A stretch of 9,487 nucleotides of DNA from NCBI GenBank assembly GCA_003446775.1, contig DMCH01000028.1:1666-11152 (forward strand), given 5' to 3'. Shown here in pieces: positions 1-7,322 of this stretch (its first letter is position 1; each line of letters opens with the position of its first letter). Below the pieces are notes generated by a model that ran no database searches, was not told where the DNA came from, and saw nothing but the letters and a program-made list of their open reading frames with translations. The position numbers were made by a program, and so were the translations under genes. Origin of the DNA: Chloroflexota bacterium (GTDB lineage Bacteria > Chloroflexota > Dormibacteria > Dormibacterales > Dormibacteraceae).

Positions 1-1163
1 AGCCGGACGGGGAGCCATGTCTCGGTGCCGAACTCGCTGTTGATGCGACCCACTGTCTGGCGGATCTGCCGGAGGTAGCGGCTGTAGACGGCCACGTCCT
101 GGCGCGATGGCTGCAGGAACGCCCAGAACTGGACCTCGCCCCGCAGCTCGGGGTGGTAGCGGAGGAGCTTGTCATAGGCGATGAATCCCCGGACGATGTT
201 CTTGGACGGATCAGTCCGGTCGATGCGGCAGATCAGGCGCGGCGGGCGCCATGACGCCAGGTCGCGCTCCTGGCGCTTGACTCCGCGTGATGCGGCGAGC
301 CGCGATGTCGTCGCGACGTCGATCGAGATCGGGTAATGGCGCGCGTAGACGACGCGGCCTCCATAGAAAACCGCCCGCTCCCGCTCGTCGACCTGGAGCC
401 CGGCGTTCTCTTCACACGTCAGGAGGAAGTTGCGCACGTCGAGGCTCGACTGGAAGCCGACGATGTCGCATCCGAGCAGGCCCTCTAGGATCGCGTCGCG
501 CATGGGCTTGGGGAGCACCTTCCAGTACTGCGGCGTCGGCCACGGCACATGCACGAAGTGCTGGAGCATCGCGCCGGGCAACGCCTTGCGGACCAGCTGC
601 GGGACCAGATACAGCTGGTAATCGTGGACGAGGACAAGGGGTCGTCTCGGCGCGTTGCGGGCGACCTCGACCACCTTCGCGGCCACCTGGCGATTGACCT
701 CGACGTAGCCCTCCGCCCAGGCCTGATGGATGCGGTCGTCGATGACGGGTTCGTTGCCGAGGTCCCAGAGGTAGTGCTGGATGAACCAGAGCACAGGGTT
801 CGCGAACACCCCGTAGTACATGTCGTACTGCTCCTTGGTGGGCATCGCATAGTGCAGCCGGCCGGTCGAATTCAGCAGGGGGACCGTGACCATCGCGCCG
901 TGGCTGGTGGCCAGCTGCCGCTCGTCGTCATTGCGCGCGACCGCGACCCAATCCGCCTCCATCGCCTCGGCCTCTGTGAGTAGAGCCGTGATCACCCCAC
1001 CGGCTCCGCGCTTGAACCCGCCCTCCGGCTTGGGCTCACGAGGGGCGCGATTGCAGACGACGATCGGCGAGCAGTCGGGCAGGGTGTGGGCCACGTAGGC
1101 CCGCATCGAAGAGCCCGGACTTCCTCTGTCGACGGATGCAGGCGCGTCCTGCGCGATGCTCAC
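1..1163 (-). CDS. Trehalose-6-phosphate synthase-type glycosyltransferase (GT20), 3' end cut by window edge
   Basis: 387 codons without a stop are visible; the C-terminal part lies beyond base 1. GT20 enzymes of this type transfer glucose from a nucleotide sugar to glucose-6-phosphate in the cytosol, making trehalose-6-phosphate. Counting from the GTG at 1163, visible motifs are VVCNR (35-39) with a glycine loop RGAGG (52-56), YYGVFANPVLW (116-126), VHDYQL (from 179), HVPWPTPQYW (from 205), RIDRTDPSKN (313-322), and PSRQDV with VGRIN near the end. These match the sugar-phosphate and nucleotide-sugar sites of OtsA, but HDYH is HDYQ and the usual RLDYSKG is RIDRTDPSKN. That resembles a divergent GT20 branch which also includes the pseudoglycosyltransferase VldE. 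The start was chosen because GTG 1163 overlaps the upstream stop by one base (TAGTG). ATG 1106, with AGAGGA 15 nt upstream, is an alternative. The family is clear; the acceptor and donor are not proven. Confidence 0.87.
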   Translation of the reverse strand, partial: MSIAQDAPASVDRGSPGSSMRAYVAHTLPDCSPIVVCNRAPREPKPEGGFKRGAGGVITALLTEAEAMEADWVAVARNDDERQLATSHGAMVTVPLLNSTGRLHYAMPTKEQYDMYYGVFANPVLWFIQHYLWDLGNEPVIDDRIHQAWAEGYVEVNRQVAAKVVEVARNAPRRPLVLVHDYQLYLVPQLVRKALPGAMLQHFVHVPWPTPQYWKVLPKPMRDAILEGLLGCDIVGFQSSLDVRNFLLTCEENAGLQVDERERAVFYGGRVVYARHYPISIDVATTSRLAASRGVKRQERDLASWRPPRLICRIDRTDPSKNIVRGFIAYDKLLRYHPELRGEVQFWAFLQPSRQDVAVYSRYLRQIRQTVGRINSEFGTETWLPVR

Positions 1164-3409
1164 TACGGCTGTCTGGGGAGCACCTTGAGGACTAATGCCG
1201 AGCGATCGATCGGCAATTCACGCACGCGGATTCCGGTCGCTCGCGCAAGGGCATTGGCGAGCGCGGCCGGGCCCGGGATGGCGGGTGGTTCGCCCACGCC
1301 TTTCGCCCCAAGCGGTCCCACTGGTGAGGGGACCTCGATGAGACGCACGTCGATGTCGGGCATCTGGTCGGCGGTGGGCAGCTCGTAGTCGAGGAAGCTG
1401 CCCGTGAGCAGCTGTCCATCACTGTCGTAGGCGAGCTGCTCGCCCAAGGCCCGCCCGAGCCCTTGGGTGGCGCCGCCGTGGATCTGCGCCTCCACTTCCG
1501 GGGGGTTGATCGCTTTGCCCACGTCCTGGATGGCGGCGAAAGCGATGAGCTGGAACGCGCCGGTCTCGGGGTCTGTCTTGACGCGCGCGATCTGGACAGT
1601 GAACTGCGGCGATGCGCTCAGCACCGCGGACCGGCCGCTGGCCTGGATCGGTTTGTGCCGGCCCATGAACTCGGTGCTGAGAGTCACCAGCCGCGTGATC
1701 TCGACGAATCGATCGGGCACGCCGCGCACGGCCACGCGGCCGTCAACGATCTCGAGGTCCTCGGGGCCGGCTTCCAGCTCCTCGGTCGCGATCTCGAGCA
1801 GCTGGCGCCGCGCCTCGAGCGCCGCCTCGCGCACTGCGCCTCCGATGCTGTACGTGGTCTGGCTGCCGGCGGCAATCGGTCCGAACGGTGCGATGCCCGT
1901 CTCACCGGTTTCGATCCTGACCCTGTCCGTCGACGTGCCAAACGCTTCTGCCGCGATCATCGCGAGCCCGGTCGTGGCTCCGCTGACGTCGGGTGTCCCG
2001 ATGAGGACCGACAGCGTCCCGTCCGGCTCGACGCGGCATCCGGCCGCTGCCGGCGTGCGCGCGCCGCCCCAGGACCCGACCGCGACGCCGACGCCCTCGC
2101 CTGGTCCGCACGCGGCTGTATACATAGGGTGCCGCCGTGCCTCTTCGAGAACTTCGAACATTGCGATTCGCGGCCACGGCTCGCCCTCTGCGTCCGGATC
2201 ACCTTCCTTCGAAGCGTTGAGCAGACGAAGCTCGATCGGGTCCATGCCGAGCTTGATGGCCAGCTCATCCATGGCCGACTCGAGCGCGAAATACGCTTGG
2301 GGAGCGCCCGGAGCCCGATACGCGTCGACCGGCGTCTTGTTGGTGGCGACCTCGTATCCGGTCAGCTCGAAGTTGGGGATTCGATACGTCCCGCCCAGGA
2401 ACGAACCCGTGATGCCGGCATGCCAACCGCTGCTCGCGCCGTTGTCGTAGTGATACCGCGCGCGCAGCGCCACCAGCTTTCCATCCCGTTTGGCGCCGAG
2501 CTCGATGTCGAAAACGGCCGCGGGCGCCGGGTGCGCGACCGCGAACTCCTGCTGCCGGGTCAGCGTCAGACGAAGCGGACGGCCCGTGCGCCGCGCCAGC
2601 AGGGCCAGCAGCGTTTCGAGCAGTGAAACCTTGCCGCCGAAGCCACCACCGACTGGCATCGGCACGACGCGGACCTTCTGCGCCGGCACCTCGAGGAGCT
2701 TGGAGATCTCCTCGCGCACCTGAAACGGTCCCTGCGTCGGCGCCCAGATGGTCATCCCGCCATCGGGCTCGGGGCGCGCGATCGAAACGTGTGGCTCAAT
2801 CGGCGAGTGGTGGACCCCAGCCAGGCGGTAGGTCTCCTTTATGACTACGTCGGCGCCGGCCAGCGCCGGCGAGACATGGCCGCGCTTGAGGCTGGCCACC
2901 GCCGTGACATTCGGCGGCCGGCGCGCCGGCTCGGACTCGGACTTCGTCGACGCCCCGTGGATCGCAGCCTCCTCTTCGGAGCCTTCCTCCCGGGCATCGA
3001 GCACGGCCGCCGTGCCCTCCTTCATGGCGGACTCGGCGTCAACGCTGGCCGGGAGCGACTCGAGGTCGACCTCGATCAGCGCCGCAGCGTCCACGGCAGC
3101 CGCCTCGCTCATCGCGATGACCGCCGCCACCGGCTGGCCCATGTAGAACACGCGGTCGACCGCCAGTGGTTGCTCGGGCCCCGCGGCGCCGGCCAGCGCC
3201 AGGTCAGCCCCGGTGAACACTGCAAATACACCGGGCGCCGATCTCGCGGAGCCGATCTCGATGCTGCGGATCCGGGCGCTCGCCAGGTGGCTTAAGACAA
3301 GCTGAACCTGAAGCAATCCTGAAAGCTCGATGTCGGCCGTGAACTGGGTCGCCCCGGTCACTTTTTCCCCGCCTTCCAGCCTGCGCGCGCCCAGCCCGAC
3401 CATGCTCAT
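1163..3409 (-). CDS. Xanthine dehydrogenase-family molybdopterin-binding (large) subunit
   Basis: This 748-aa protein is a typical-length catalytic subunit of the molybdenum hydroxylases (xanthine, aldehyde, aromatic and CO dehydrogenases), which oxidise substrates with water-derived oxygen. An aldehyde oxidase/xanthine dehydrogenase a/b hammerhead domain fills about residues 10-130 (HLASARIRSI, GQPVAAVIA). The Moco-binding domain follows, with HSPIEPH (201-207), GGGFGGK (254-260), AYRAPGAPQ (363-371), and GAKGVGEPP near 701-709, where E707 matches the catalytic glutamate of the family. The loop is AYRAPGAPQ, not the AYRCSFR of form-I CO dehydrogenase, so it is unlikely to be CoxL; the substrate is unknown. 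An acidic, low-complexity insertion covers about 138-166. There is no signal peptide and no Shine-Dalgarno before ATG 3409; Met3 (3403) is an alternative start. It leads the minus-strand unit and overlaps the GT20 gene by one base. No FAD or 2Fe-2S partner gene adjoins it. Confidence 0.93.
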   Translation of the reverse strand: MSMVGLGARRLEGGEKVTGATQFTADIELSGLLQVQLVLSHLASARIRSIEIGSARSAPGVFAVFTGADLALAGAAGPEQPLAVDRVFYMGQPVAAVIAMSEAAAVDAAALIEVDLESLPASVDAESAMKEGTAAVLDAREEGSEEEAAIHGASTKSESEPARRPPNVTAVASLKRGHVSPALAGADVVIKETYRLAGVHHSPIEPHVSIARPEPDGGMTIWAPTQGPFQVREEISKLLEVPAQKVRVVPMPVGGGFGGKVSLLETLLALLARRTGRPLRLTLTRQQEFAVAHPAPAAVFDIELGAKRDGKLVALRARYHYDNGASSGWHAGITGSFLGGTYRIPNFELTGYEVATNKTPVDAYRAPGAPQAYFALESAMDELAIKLGMDPIELRLLNASKEGDPDAEGEPWPRIAMFEVLEEARRHPMYTAACGPGEGVGVAVGSWGGARTPAAAGCRVEPDGTLSVLIGTPDVSGATTGLAMIAAEAFGTSTDRVRIETGETGIAPFGPIAAGSQTTYSIGGAVREAALEARRQLLEIATEELEAGPEDLEIVDGRVAVRGVPDRFVEITRLVTLSTEFMGRHKPIQASGRSAVLSASPQFTVQIARVKTDPETGAFQLIAFAAIQDVGKAINPPEVEAQIHGGATQGLGRALGEQLAYDSDGQLLTGSFLDYELPTADQMPDIDVRLIEVPSPVGPLGAKGVGEPPAIPGPAALANALARATGIRVRELPIDRSALVLKVLPRQP

Positions 3410-3425
3410 GGGCCGATCATGCCAC

Positions 3426-3491
3426 GCCCGGGGAGCCGGGCACGGGGGCAGGGCCCCCCGAACCCCTTCGGAGCTTGACCCCGGAGGGGTC
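3426..3491. repeat. Cluster of short GC-rich inverted repeats between divergent genes
   Basis: Several small palindromes lie head to tail: GCCCGG/CCGGGC (3426-3441, 4-nt loop), GGGGG/CCCCC (3444-3459), CCGAA/TTCGG (3458-3471, CCCC loop) and GACCCC/GGGGTC (3477-3491, GGA loop). They sit 17-82 nt upstream of the minus-strand start, so they would be in its mRNA leader, and 160-225 nt upstream of the binding-protein gene. A TTGACC that could be a -35 box for the plus strand (3475-3480) overlaps the last palindrome, but no convincing -10 follows. They could be regulatory structures or a copy of an interspersed palindromic repeat; the sequence alone does not decide. The rest of the 3410-3650 gap shows only the ribosome binding site listed separately. 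Confidence 0.45.
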
Positions 3492-3640
3492 TAGGCCCCA
3501 AGATGACCGTGGAGTAGCGGTGCCATCGCAAGGTGGCGAAGTCTATCGCCGGCGCACTCTCGCCCCGGGCCTCCGGGAAGAGGGCGATGGATGTCGAGGA
3601 TGGCACCGGAGCTATGCGCCTTCCTCGGCTTGTTTTCCTG

Positions 3641-3646
3641 AGGAGG
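3641..3646 (+). promoter_or_regulatory. Strong ribosome binding site of the substrate-binding protein gene
   Basis: A perfect AGGAGG lies 4 nt before ATG 3651. It fixes the start at the methionine that begins the lipoprotein signal peptide and suggests high translation, as expected for a binding protein. Confidence 0.85.
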
Positions 3647-3650
3647 TTGT

Positions 3651-5357
3651 ATGACTGGAAGCTCCAAGTTCCGTTCCCTCGCCATTGCGATGGGAGCACT
3701 GTTTGTGGTCGCCGCGTGTGGCTCGGGCGGAGGCGGAAACGGCGAGACCCTCGCCGCCGACCAGACTTTCCGCTTCGGGCTGTCGAACGACGTCACGAGC
3801 CTGGATCCCGCGCACGTCGACTCGGCCGTCGACATCACGTTCCTCAACGAGGTGTTCACAGGGCTCTACAAATTTGACAACAACCTCAAGCTCGTGCCCT
3901 CTGGCGCCACCGCCCTACCAACCATCTCGGCCGATGGGCTGACGTGGACCTTCCCGCTTCGGCACGACGTGGTTTTTTCCAACGGCGACAAGGTCACTTC
4001 CGCCGACTGGGTCTGGAGTTGGACCCGGACCCTTCGTCTGAACGACGCCTACGCCAGCAACCTCTACGCTATCCATGGTGCCCAGGACGTCGCGAACGGC
4101 GTGGCTACCACAGTGAGCGGCTTGTCCGCTCCAGACGCCTACACCCTGGTGGCGAAGCTGGACGTACCAGCAGGCTACTTCCTGACCCAGCTCGCGATGC
4201 CCACGGCCGCCGAGGTCCTGGACCAGAAGGCAATCGCCGCCGGAGGCGGTGACGACCACTGGACCGAAAACGTCTCGAGCTACATCGGCAGCGGCCCGTT
4301 CAAGATGACCGCTCGCACCCCCAAGCAGTCGATGGACTTTGCGCCCGTCAAGAACTGGTGGGGCGGCGACACCGGCAAGCTGACGGGGGTGCACGTCGAT
4401 ATCGGCCTCGACGATGTCTCCCGCGTCAAGAAGTTCGAGTCCGGCGGCTACGAGGTCGTCGGCATGGCCAACAACGGACCCGGGCCGGATGACGTTCTTC
4501 GCTACAAGAACGACCCGACCAAGAGCAAGCTGCTCACCATCTTCCCAGGCGCCCGCAGCACGGCCCTCGGTTTCAACTTCGTCAAGGGTCCGTTCGCATC
4601 CAAGCCCGGGGCGACCCCGGGTCAGGACACGACCAACCCCAACGACCCTGGCCTGGATGGGCGCAGAGCGTTCTCCATGGCAATCGACCGCGCGCAGCTG
4701 GCTGACATTGCTTGCGCACACGCCATCACCTGCACACCGGCGACCGGCGGTCCGATCGCCAAGGGTCTGCAAGGCTACCTCGGCGACGGCGCTGACCCCT
4801 ACTCGAAGTTCGATGCCACCGCTGCCCTGGCCCTCTACAAGAAGTGGGACCCGACCGGCAGCAAGGTCAAGGGCCTAGAACTCCGCTACAACTCGAACGC
4901 TAGCAACGACAAGGTCTACCAGAACGTACAGGCTCAGTTGAAGCAGAACCTCGGCATCGACGTCAAGCTCGCCCCGTCTGACTTCCCAACCCTGCAGCGC
5001 GACCGCCAGCAGAAGCTCCCGATCCTGGGACGCGAGAGCTGGGGCGCGGACTACGACCACCCCCAGGATTGGTTCGACAACCTGTTCACGTGCGCCCAGG
5101 CCCCGATCGGCCGCGGCAATGACCAGGCCTACTGCAACCCGGCGATGGACACCATCGTGACCGCCGCTGACGCCAAGCCGCTTGCCCAGGCGGTTCCCGA
5201 TTACATCACGGCCCAGAAGATGATGGTCAGCGACGTGGTTTGGGCGACCATGTTCTACGGCACCCAGAGCTACATGATCCAGAGCTACGTCCGTGGCGCT
5301 GGCTACAACTCGCTCTACGACTACAACTGGGAGGGGATCCGGCTCCTCTCGCACTAA
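3651..5357 (+). CDS. Peptide ABC transporter substrate-binding lipoprotein (SBP_bac_5, OppA/DppA family)
   Basis: This 568-aa protein is the extracytoplasmic receptor of the importer encoded downstream. The N-terminus is a lipoprotein signal: MTGSSKFR, a hydrophobic stretch, then lipobox VAAC with Cys23 as the lipidation site, followed by a Gly/Ser linker. The mature part reads as a family 5 solute-binding protein: SNDVTSLDPAHV (45-56), EVFTGLYKFDNNLKLVP (67-83), LTWTFPLRHDVVFSNGD (97-113), GSGPFKM (213-219), a DGRRAFSMAID segment (336-346) and SWGADYDHPQDWFDN (463-477). The last segment resembles the OppA-type WGADYxxP region. Besides Cys23 it has four cysteines (355, 361, 481, 495) that could form two disulfides outside the cell. 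The ligand is probably an oligopeptide, but this family also binds nickel, sugars and other solutes. It is first in the operon, with a stem-loop between it and the permease genes. Confidence 0.95.
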   Translation: MTGSSKFRSLAIAMGALFVVAACGSGGGGNGETLAADQTFRFGLSNDVTSLDPAHVDSAVDITFLNEVFTGLYKFDNNLKLVPSGATALPTISADGLTWTFPLRHDVVFSNGDKVTSADWVWSWTRTLRLNDAYASNLYAIHGAQDVANGVATTVSGLSAPDAYTLVAKLDVPAGYFLTQLAMPTAAEVLDQKAIAAGGGDDHWTENVSSYIGSGPFKMTARTPKQSMDFAPVKNWWGGDTGKLTGVHVDIGLDDVSRVKKFESGGYEVVGMANNGPGPDDVLRYKNDPTKSKLLTIFPGARSTALGFNFVKGPFASKPGATPGQDTTNPNDPGLDGRRAFSMAIDRAQLADIACAHAITCTPATGGPIAKGLQGYLGDGADPYSKFDATAALALYKKWDPTGSKVKGLELRYNSNASNDKVYQNVQAQLKQNLGIDVKLAPSDFPTLQRDRQQKLPILGRESWGADYDHPQDWFDNLFTCAQAPIGRGNDQAYCNPAMDTIVTAADAKPLAQAVPDYITAQKMMVSDVVWATMFYGTQSYMIQSYVRGAGYNSLYDYNWEGIRLLSH

Positions 5358-5378
5358 ACCGCCGGTTTTGAGTTCAAA

Positions 5379-5412
5379 AAGGGGGGTTCCGCAATTTGTG
5401 CGGACCCCCCTT
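5379..5412 (+). terminator. Stem-loop between binding-protein and permease genes (attenuator-like terminator)
   Basis: A 13-bp stem pairs AAGGGGGG (5379-5386) plus TCCGC (5388-5392) with GCGGA (5400-5404) plus CCCCCCTT (5405-5412), with one bulged T (5387) and a 7-nt loop. It begins 21 nt after the binding-protein stop. On the plus strand only TTCTGCTGT follows, so intrinsic termination would be leaky; a T-run follows it only on the minus strand. A partial terminator or mRNA-stabilising hairpin here is a known way to make more binding protein than permease. Confidence 0.7.
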
Positions 5413-5429
5413 CTGCTGTATCGTTGGCC

Positions 5430-5435
5430 AGGAGG
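5430..5435 (+). promoter_or_regulatory. Ribosome binding site deciding the dppB start (GTG 5439)
   Basis: AGGAGG stands just before GTG 5439, separated by GAT. An in-frame TTG at 5424 lies upstream of this site and has no Shine-Dalgarno of its own, so the GTG is preferred. The spacing is short, and an out-of-frame ATG immediately followed by TGA (5437-5442) overlaps the GTG. Confidence 0.65.
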
Positions 5436-5438
5436 GAT

Positions 5439-6383
5439 GTGAGCCGAGGAACCCTCGTTTACGCGGCGCAGCGCCTTGTGCTGATCACGTTCACGGCGAT
5501 CGTGGTGTCCTCCATCGTGTTCATCGGCATCCACCAGCTCCCGGGCAACGCGATCGCACGGGAGCGCCGGATCAACCCGGCCACCGAGGCGGCCCTCCTG
5601 CACCACTACCACCTCGACCTGCCCTGGCCGCAGCAGTACGCGCTATGGCTCGGGGGCCTGGTGCACGGCGACCTCGGCGAGTCCCTCGTCAACGAGGGCA
5701 CCCAGATCACCCCGCTGCTCCTTCGTGAGGCGAAGACGAGTGTCACACTCGGCCTCGCGGCGGTAGCTGTGACCATCATCATTGGTATGTCACTGGGAGT
5801 GCTGGCAGCGATCAGGCAGAACACGTGGGTCGACTACGTGGCGTCGACCGCGGCCGTCGTGGGCTACAGCGTTCCTAGCTTCGTCTGGGCCTTCCTGCTC
5901 ATCATCCTCACGGTCACCGGCTTCTATGCCTGGAGCGGGGGACAGATCTACGAAGACATCGGTTGGGGGAAGATCGAACAGATCCCCGTGCCGGCGTTCG
6001 CGCTCGGGTTGCCCTACGCCGCCATCGTCGCCCGGCTGACCAGGGCCAGCATGCTGGAGACGATCCGCCAGGATTACGTGCGCACCGCCTGGGCGAAGGG
6101 CCTGACCGCCAGGGTCGTCATCCTGCGGCATGCGTTGCGGAACGCCCTCATCCCGGTCGCCACCATCCTCGGCCCGCTGATCACCGGCATCATCACCGGA
6201 TCGGTGGTGATCGAGTTCCTGTTTGGGATCCCTGGGTTGGGCCAGGAGTTCGTCACGAGCATCCTGAGCCGCGACTACAACATCGTGATCGGGGTCTTCA
6301 CGTTCTACGCGATTCTGATCGGGCTGGCGAACCTGACCGTCGACCTGCTTTACCCGGTTCTCGACCCACGGATACGCTATTGA
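5439..6383 (+). CDS. dppB: ABC transporter permease, DppB/OppB family
   Basis: This 314-aa protein is one of the two membrane subunits forming the import channel. From GTG 5439, the N-terminal helix (about 12-34) ends in IHQLPGNA, the family's typical LPGD/N-A turn. Further membrane segments are near 100-125, 134-163, 183-201, 240-262 and 280-305, giving the expected six. The cytoplasmic EAA loop that docks to an ATPase is DYVRTAWAKGL followed by LRHALRNALIP (about 212-239). The C-terminus ends YPVLDPRIRY, as is usual for DppB. The stretch GQIYEDIGWGKIEQIP between helices 3 and 4 is the external loop. The gene follows the stem-loop after the binding-protein gene and is 18 nt from dppC. The dpp naming reflects family resemblance; peptide specificity is not shown by the permease itself. 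Confidence 0.94.
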   Translation: MSRGTLVYAAQRLVLITFTAIVVSSIVFIGIHQLPGNAIARERRINPATEAALLHHYHLDLPWPQQYALWLGGLVHGDLGESLVNEGTQITPLLLREAKTSVTLGLAAVAVTIIIGMSLGVLAAIRQNTWVDYVASTAAVVGYSVPSFVWAFLLIILTVTGFYAWSGGQIYEDIGWGKIEQIPVPAFALGLPYAAIVARLTRASMLETIRQDYVRTAWAKGLTARVVILRHALRNALIPVATILGPLITGIITGSVVIEFLFGIPGLGQEFVTSILSRDYNIVIGVFTFYAILIGLANLTVDLLYPVLDPRIRY

Positions 6384-6401
6384 TGGTGACGGAGTAATTA
6401 G

Positions 6402-7322
6402 ATGGCGACAGTAGTCCCGACCGCTCTCGAGATGCCCGAAGAGCTGCAAGTCGTTGGTGCCGGCGAGGAGCTCCCGGAGCAGGTCACCCTGTGGCAGGAC
6501 GCCTGGCGCCGGCTGACCCGGAACCGCATGGCGGTGATCGGGCTCTTCATCATCGCGATCTTCGTCGTCACCGCGCTGGTGTCCTTCGTATGGACCCCGT
6601 ACCCGACCTGGCGGCAAGCACTCGGACCGACCTACCAGGGCCCGACCCTGCTCCACCCGTTCGGCCTCGACGACTACGGCCGCGACCTCTTGAGCCGGGT
6701 CATGGGCGGCGCCGCGATCGCCCTCGGGGTGGGTGTCGGCGCGAGCACGCTCGCCTCCACGATCGGGATCGTCCTCGGCCTGGTGGCCGGCTTTTACCGC
6801 GGCACGATCGACTGGGGCATTTCCCTGCTGATCAACATTTCCTATGGCGTGCCCGACCTGCTCATCGCGCTGATCCTGGTCGTCCTGATCGGGCGCGGAA
6901 TCCAGAACATCATCCTGGCGATCTCGGTCACGGCCTGGCTGGGGATGGCGCGTCTTGTGCGCGGACAGACCCTGGCCCTTCGCGAGCGTGAGTTCGTCGA
7001 GGCCGCGCGCTCCATAGGGACGAAGAACCTCAAGATCCTGACCCGCCACATCCTGCCCAACGCGCTCGGCCCGATCGTCGTCCAGGCCACATACCTCGTG
7101 CCGGCGGCGATCATCTTCGAAGCCTTCCTGAGCCTGCTCGGCCTTGGCATCCCGCCGCCCGCACCCAGTTGGGGGAGCATGGCCAGCGAGGGCTACAAGG
7201 CACTGCAGATCGCGCCCCACATCGTGCTCGTGCCGTGCCTCGCCCTTTCCCTCACCGTGCTCGCTTTCAACTGGGTCGGTGACGGGCTGCGCGACGCGAT
7301 CGACCCGAGGATGCGTCGATAG
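6402..7322 (+). CDS. dppC: ABC transporter permease, DppC/OppC family
   Basis: This 306-aa protein is the second channel subunit. A cytoplasmic N-terminal OppC_N-type segment (TLWQDAWRRLTRNRMAVIGL, 29-48) leads into the first membrane helix (about 44-64). HPFGLDDYGRDLLSRV (85-100) is the family's HPFGTDxxGRD signature. Further helices lie near 104-131, 140-164, 168-186, 222-247 and 272-295. The EAA loop is EFVEAARSIGTKNLKILTRH (197-216), and PPPAPSWGSM (251-260) is the usual PPxPSWG motif. It ends DPRMRR. The start ATG 6402 has GGAG seven nucleotides upstream (6391-6394). The stop TAG (7320-7322) overlaps the apparent ATA start of dppD, so the two genes are probably translationally coupled. 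Confidence 0.95.
   Translation: MATVVPTALEMPEELQVVGAGEELPEQVTLWQDAWRRLTRNRMAVIGLFIIAIFVVTALVSFVWTPYPTWRQALGPTYQGPTLLHPFGLDDYGRDLLSRVMGGAAIALGVGVGASTLASTIGIVLGLVAGFYRGTIDWGISLLINISYGVPDLLIALILVVLIGRGIQNIILAISVTAWLGMARLVRGQTLALREREFVEAARSIGTKNLKILTRHILPNALGPIVVQATYLVPAAIIFEAFLSLLGLGIPPPAPSWGSMASEGYKALQIAPHIVLVPCLALSLTVLAFNWVGDGLRDAIDPRMRR

Noticed and set aside
1463..2626. Plus-strand reading frame of 387 codons inside the molybdenum hydroxylase gene
   Set aside because: Arg/Ala/Gly-rich with no recognisable family; the opposite strand encodes a well-conserved protein with intact motifs.
1163..3409. Aerobic CO dehydrogenase large subunit (CoxL, form I)
   Set aside because: The loop reads AYRAPGAPQ and lacks the diagnostic AYRCSFR; no coxS or coxM neighbours are present.
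3475..3504. Possible promoter TTGACC then CAAGAT, 18-bp spacing, facing the importer operon
   Set aside because: The -10 box matches the consensus at only three positions and the -35 lies in a palindrome; too weak to list as a promoter.
3406..3699. 97-codon minus-strand frame ending in an ATGA overlap with the hydroxylase start
   Set aside because: It runs antisense through the binding-protein ribosome site and signal peptide, its translation crosses the palindrome cluster, and no family is recognisable. The overlap looks accidental.
3915..4772. Minus-strand reading frame of 285 codons inside the binding-protein gene
   Set aside because: Antisense shadow in GC-rich DNA; no start signal and no family resemblance.
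5790..7220. Long minus-strand reading frame (476 codons) antisense to the permease genes
   Set aside because: It is a codon-position shadow: composition is dominated by Asp, Arg, Gln, His and Gly, without any domain, and it lies opposite two clear permeases.
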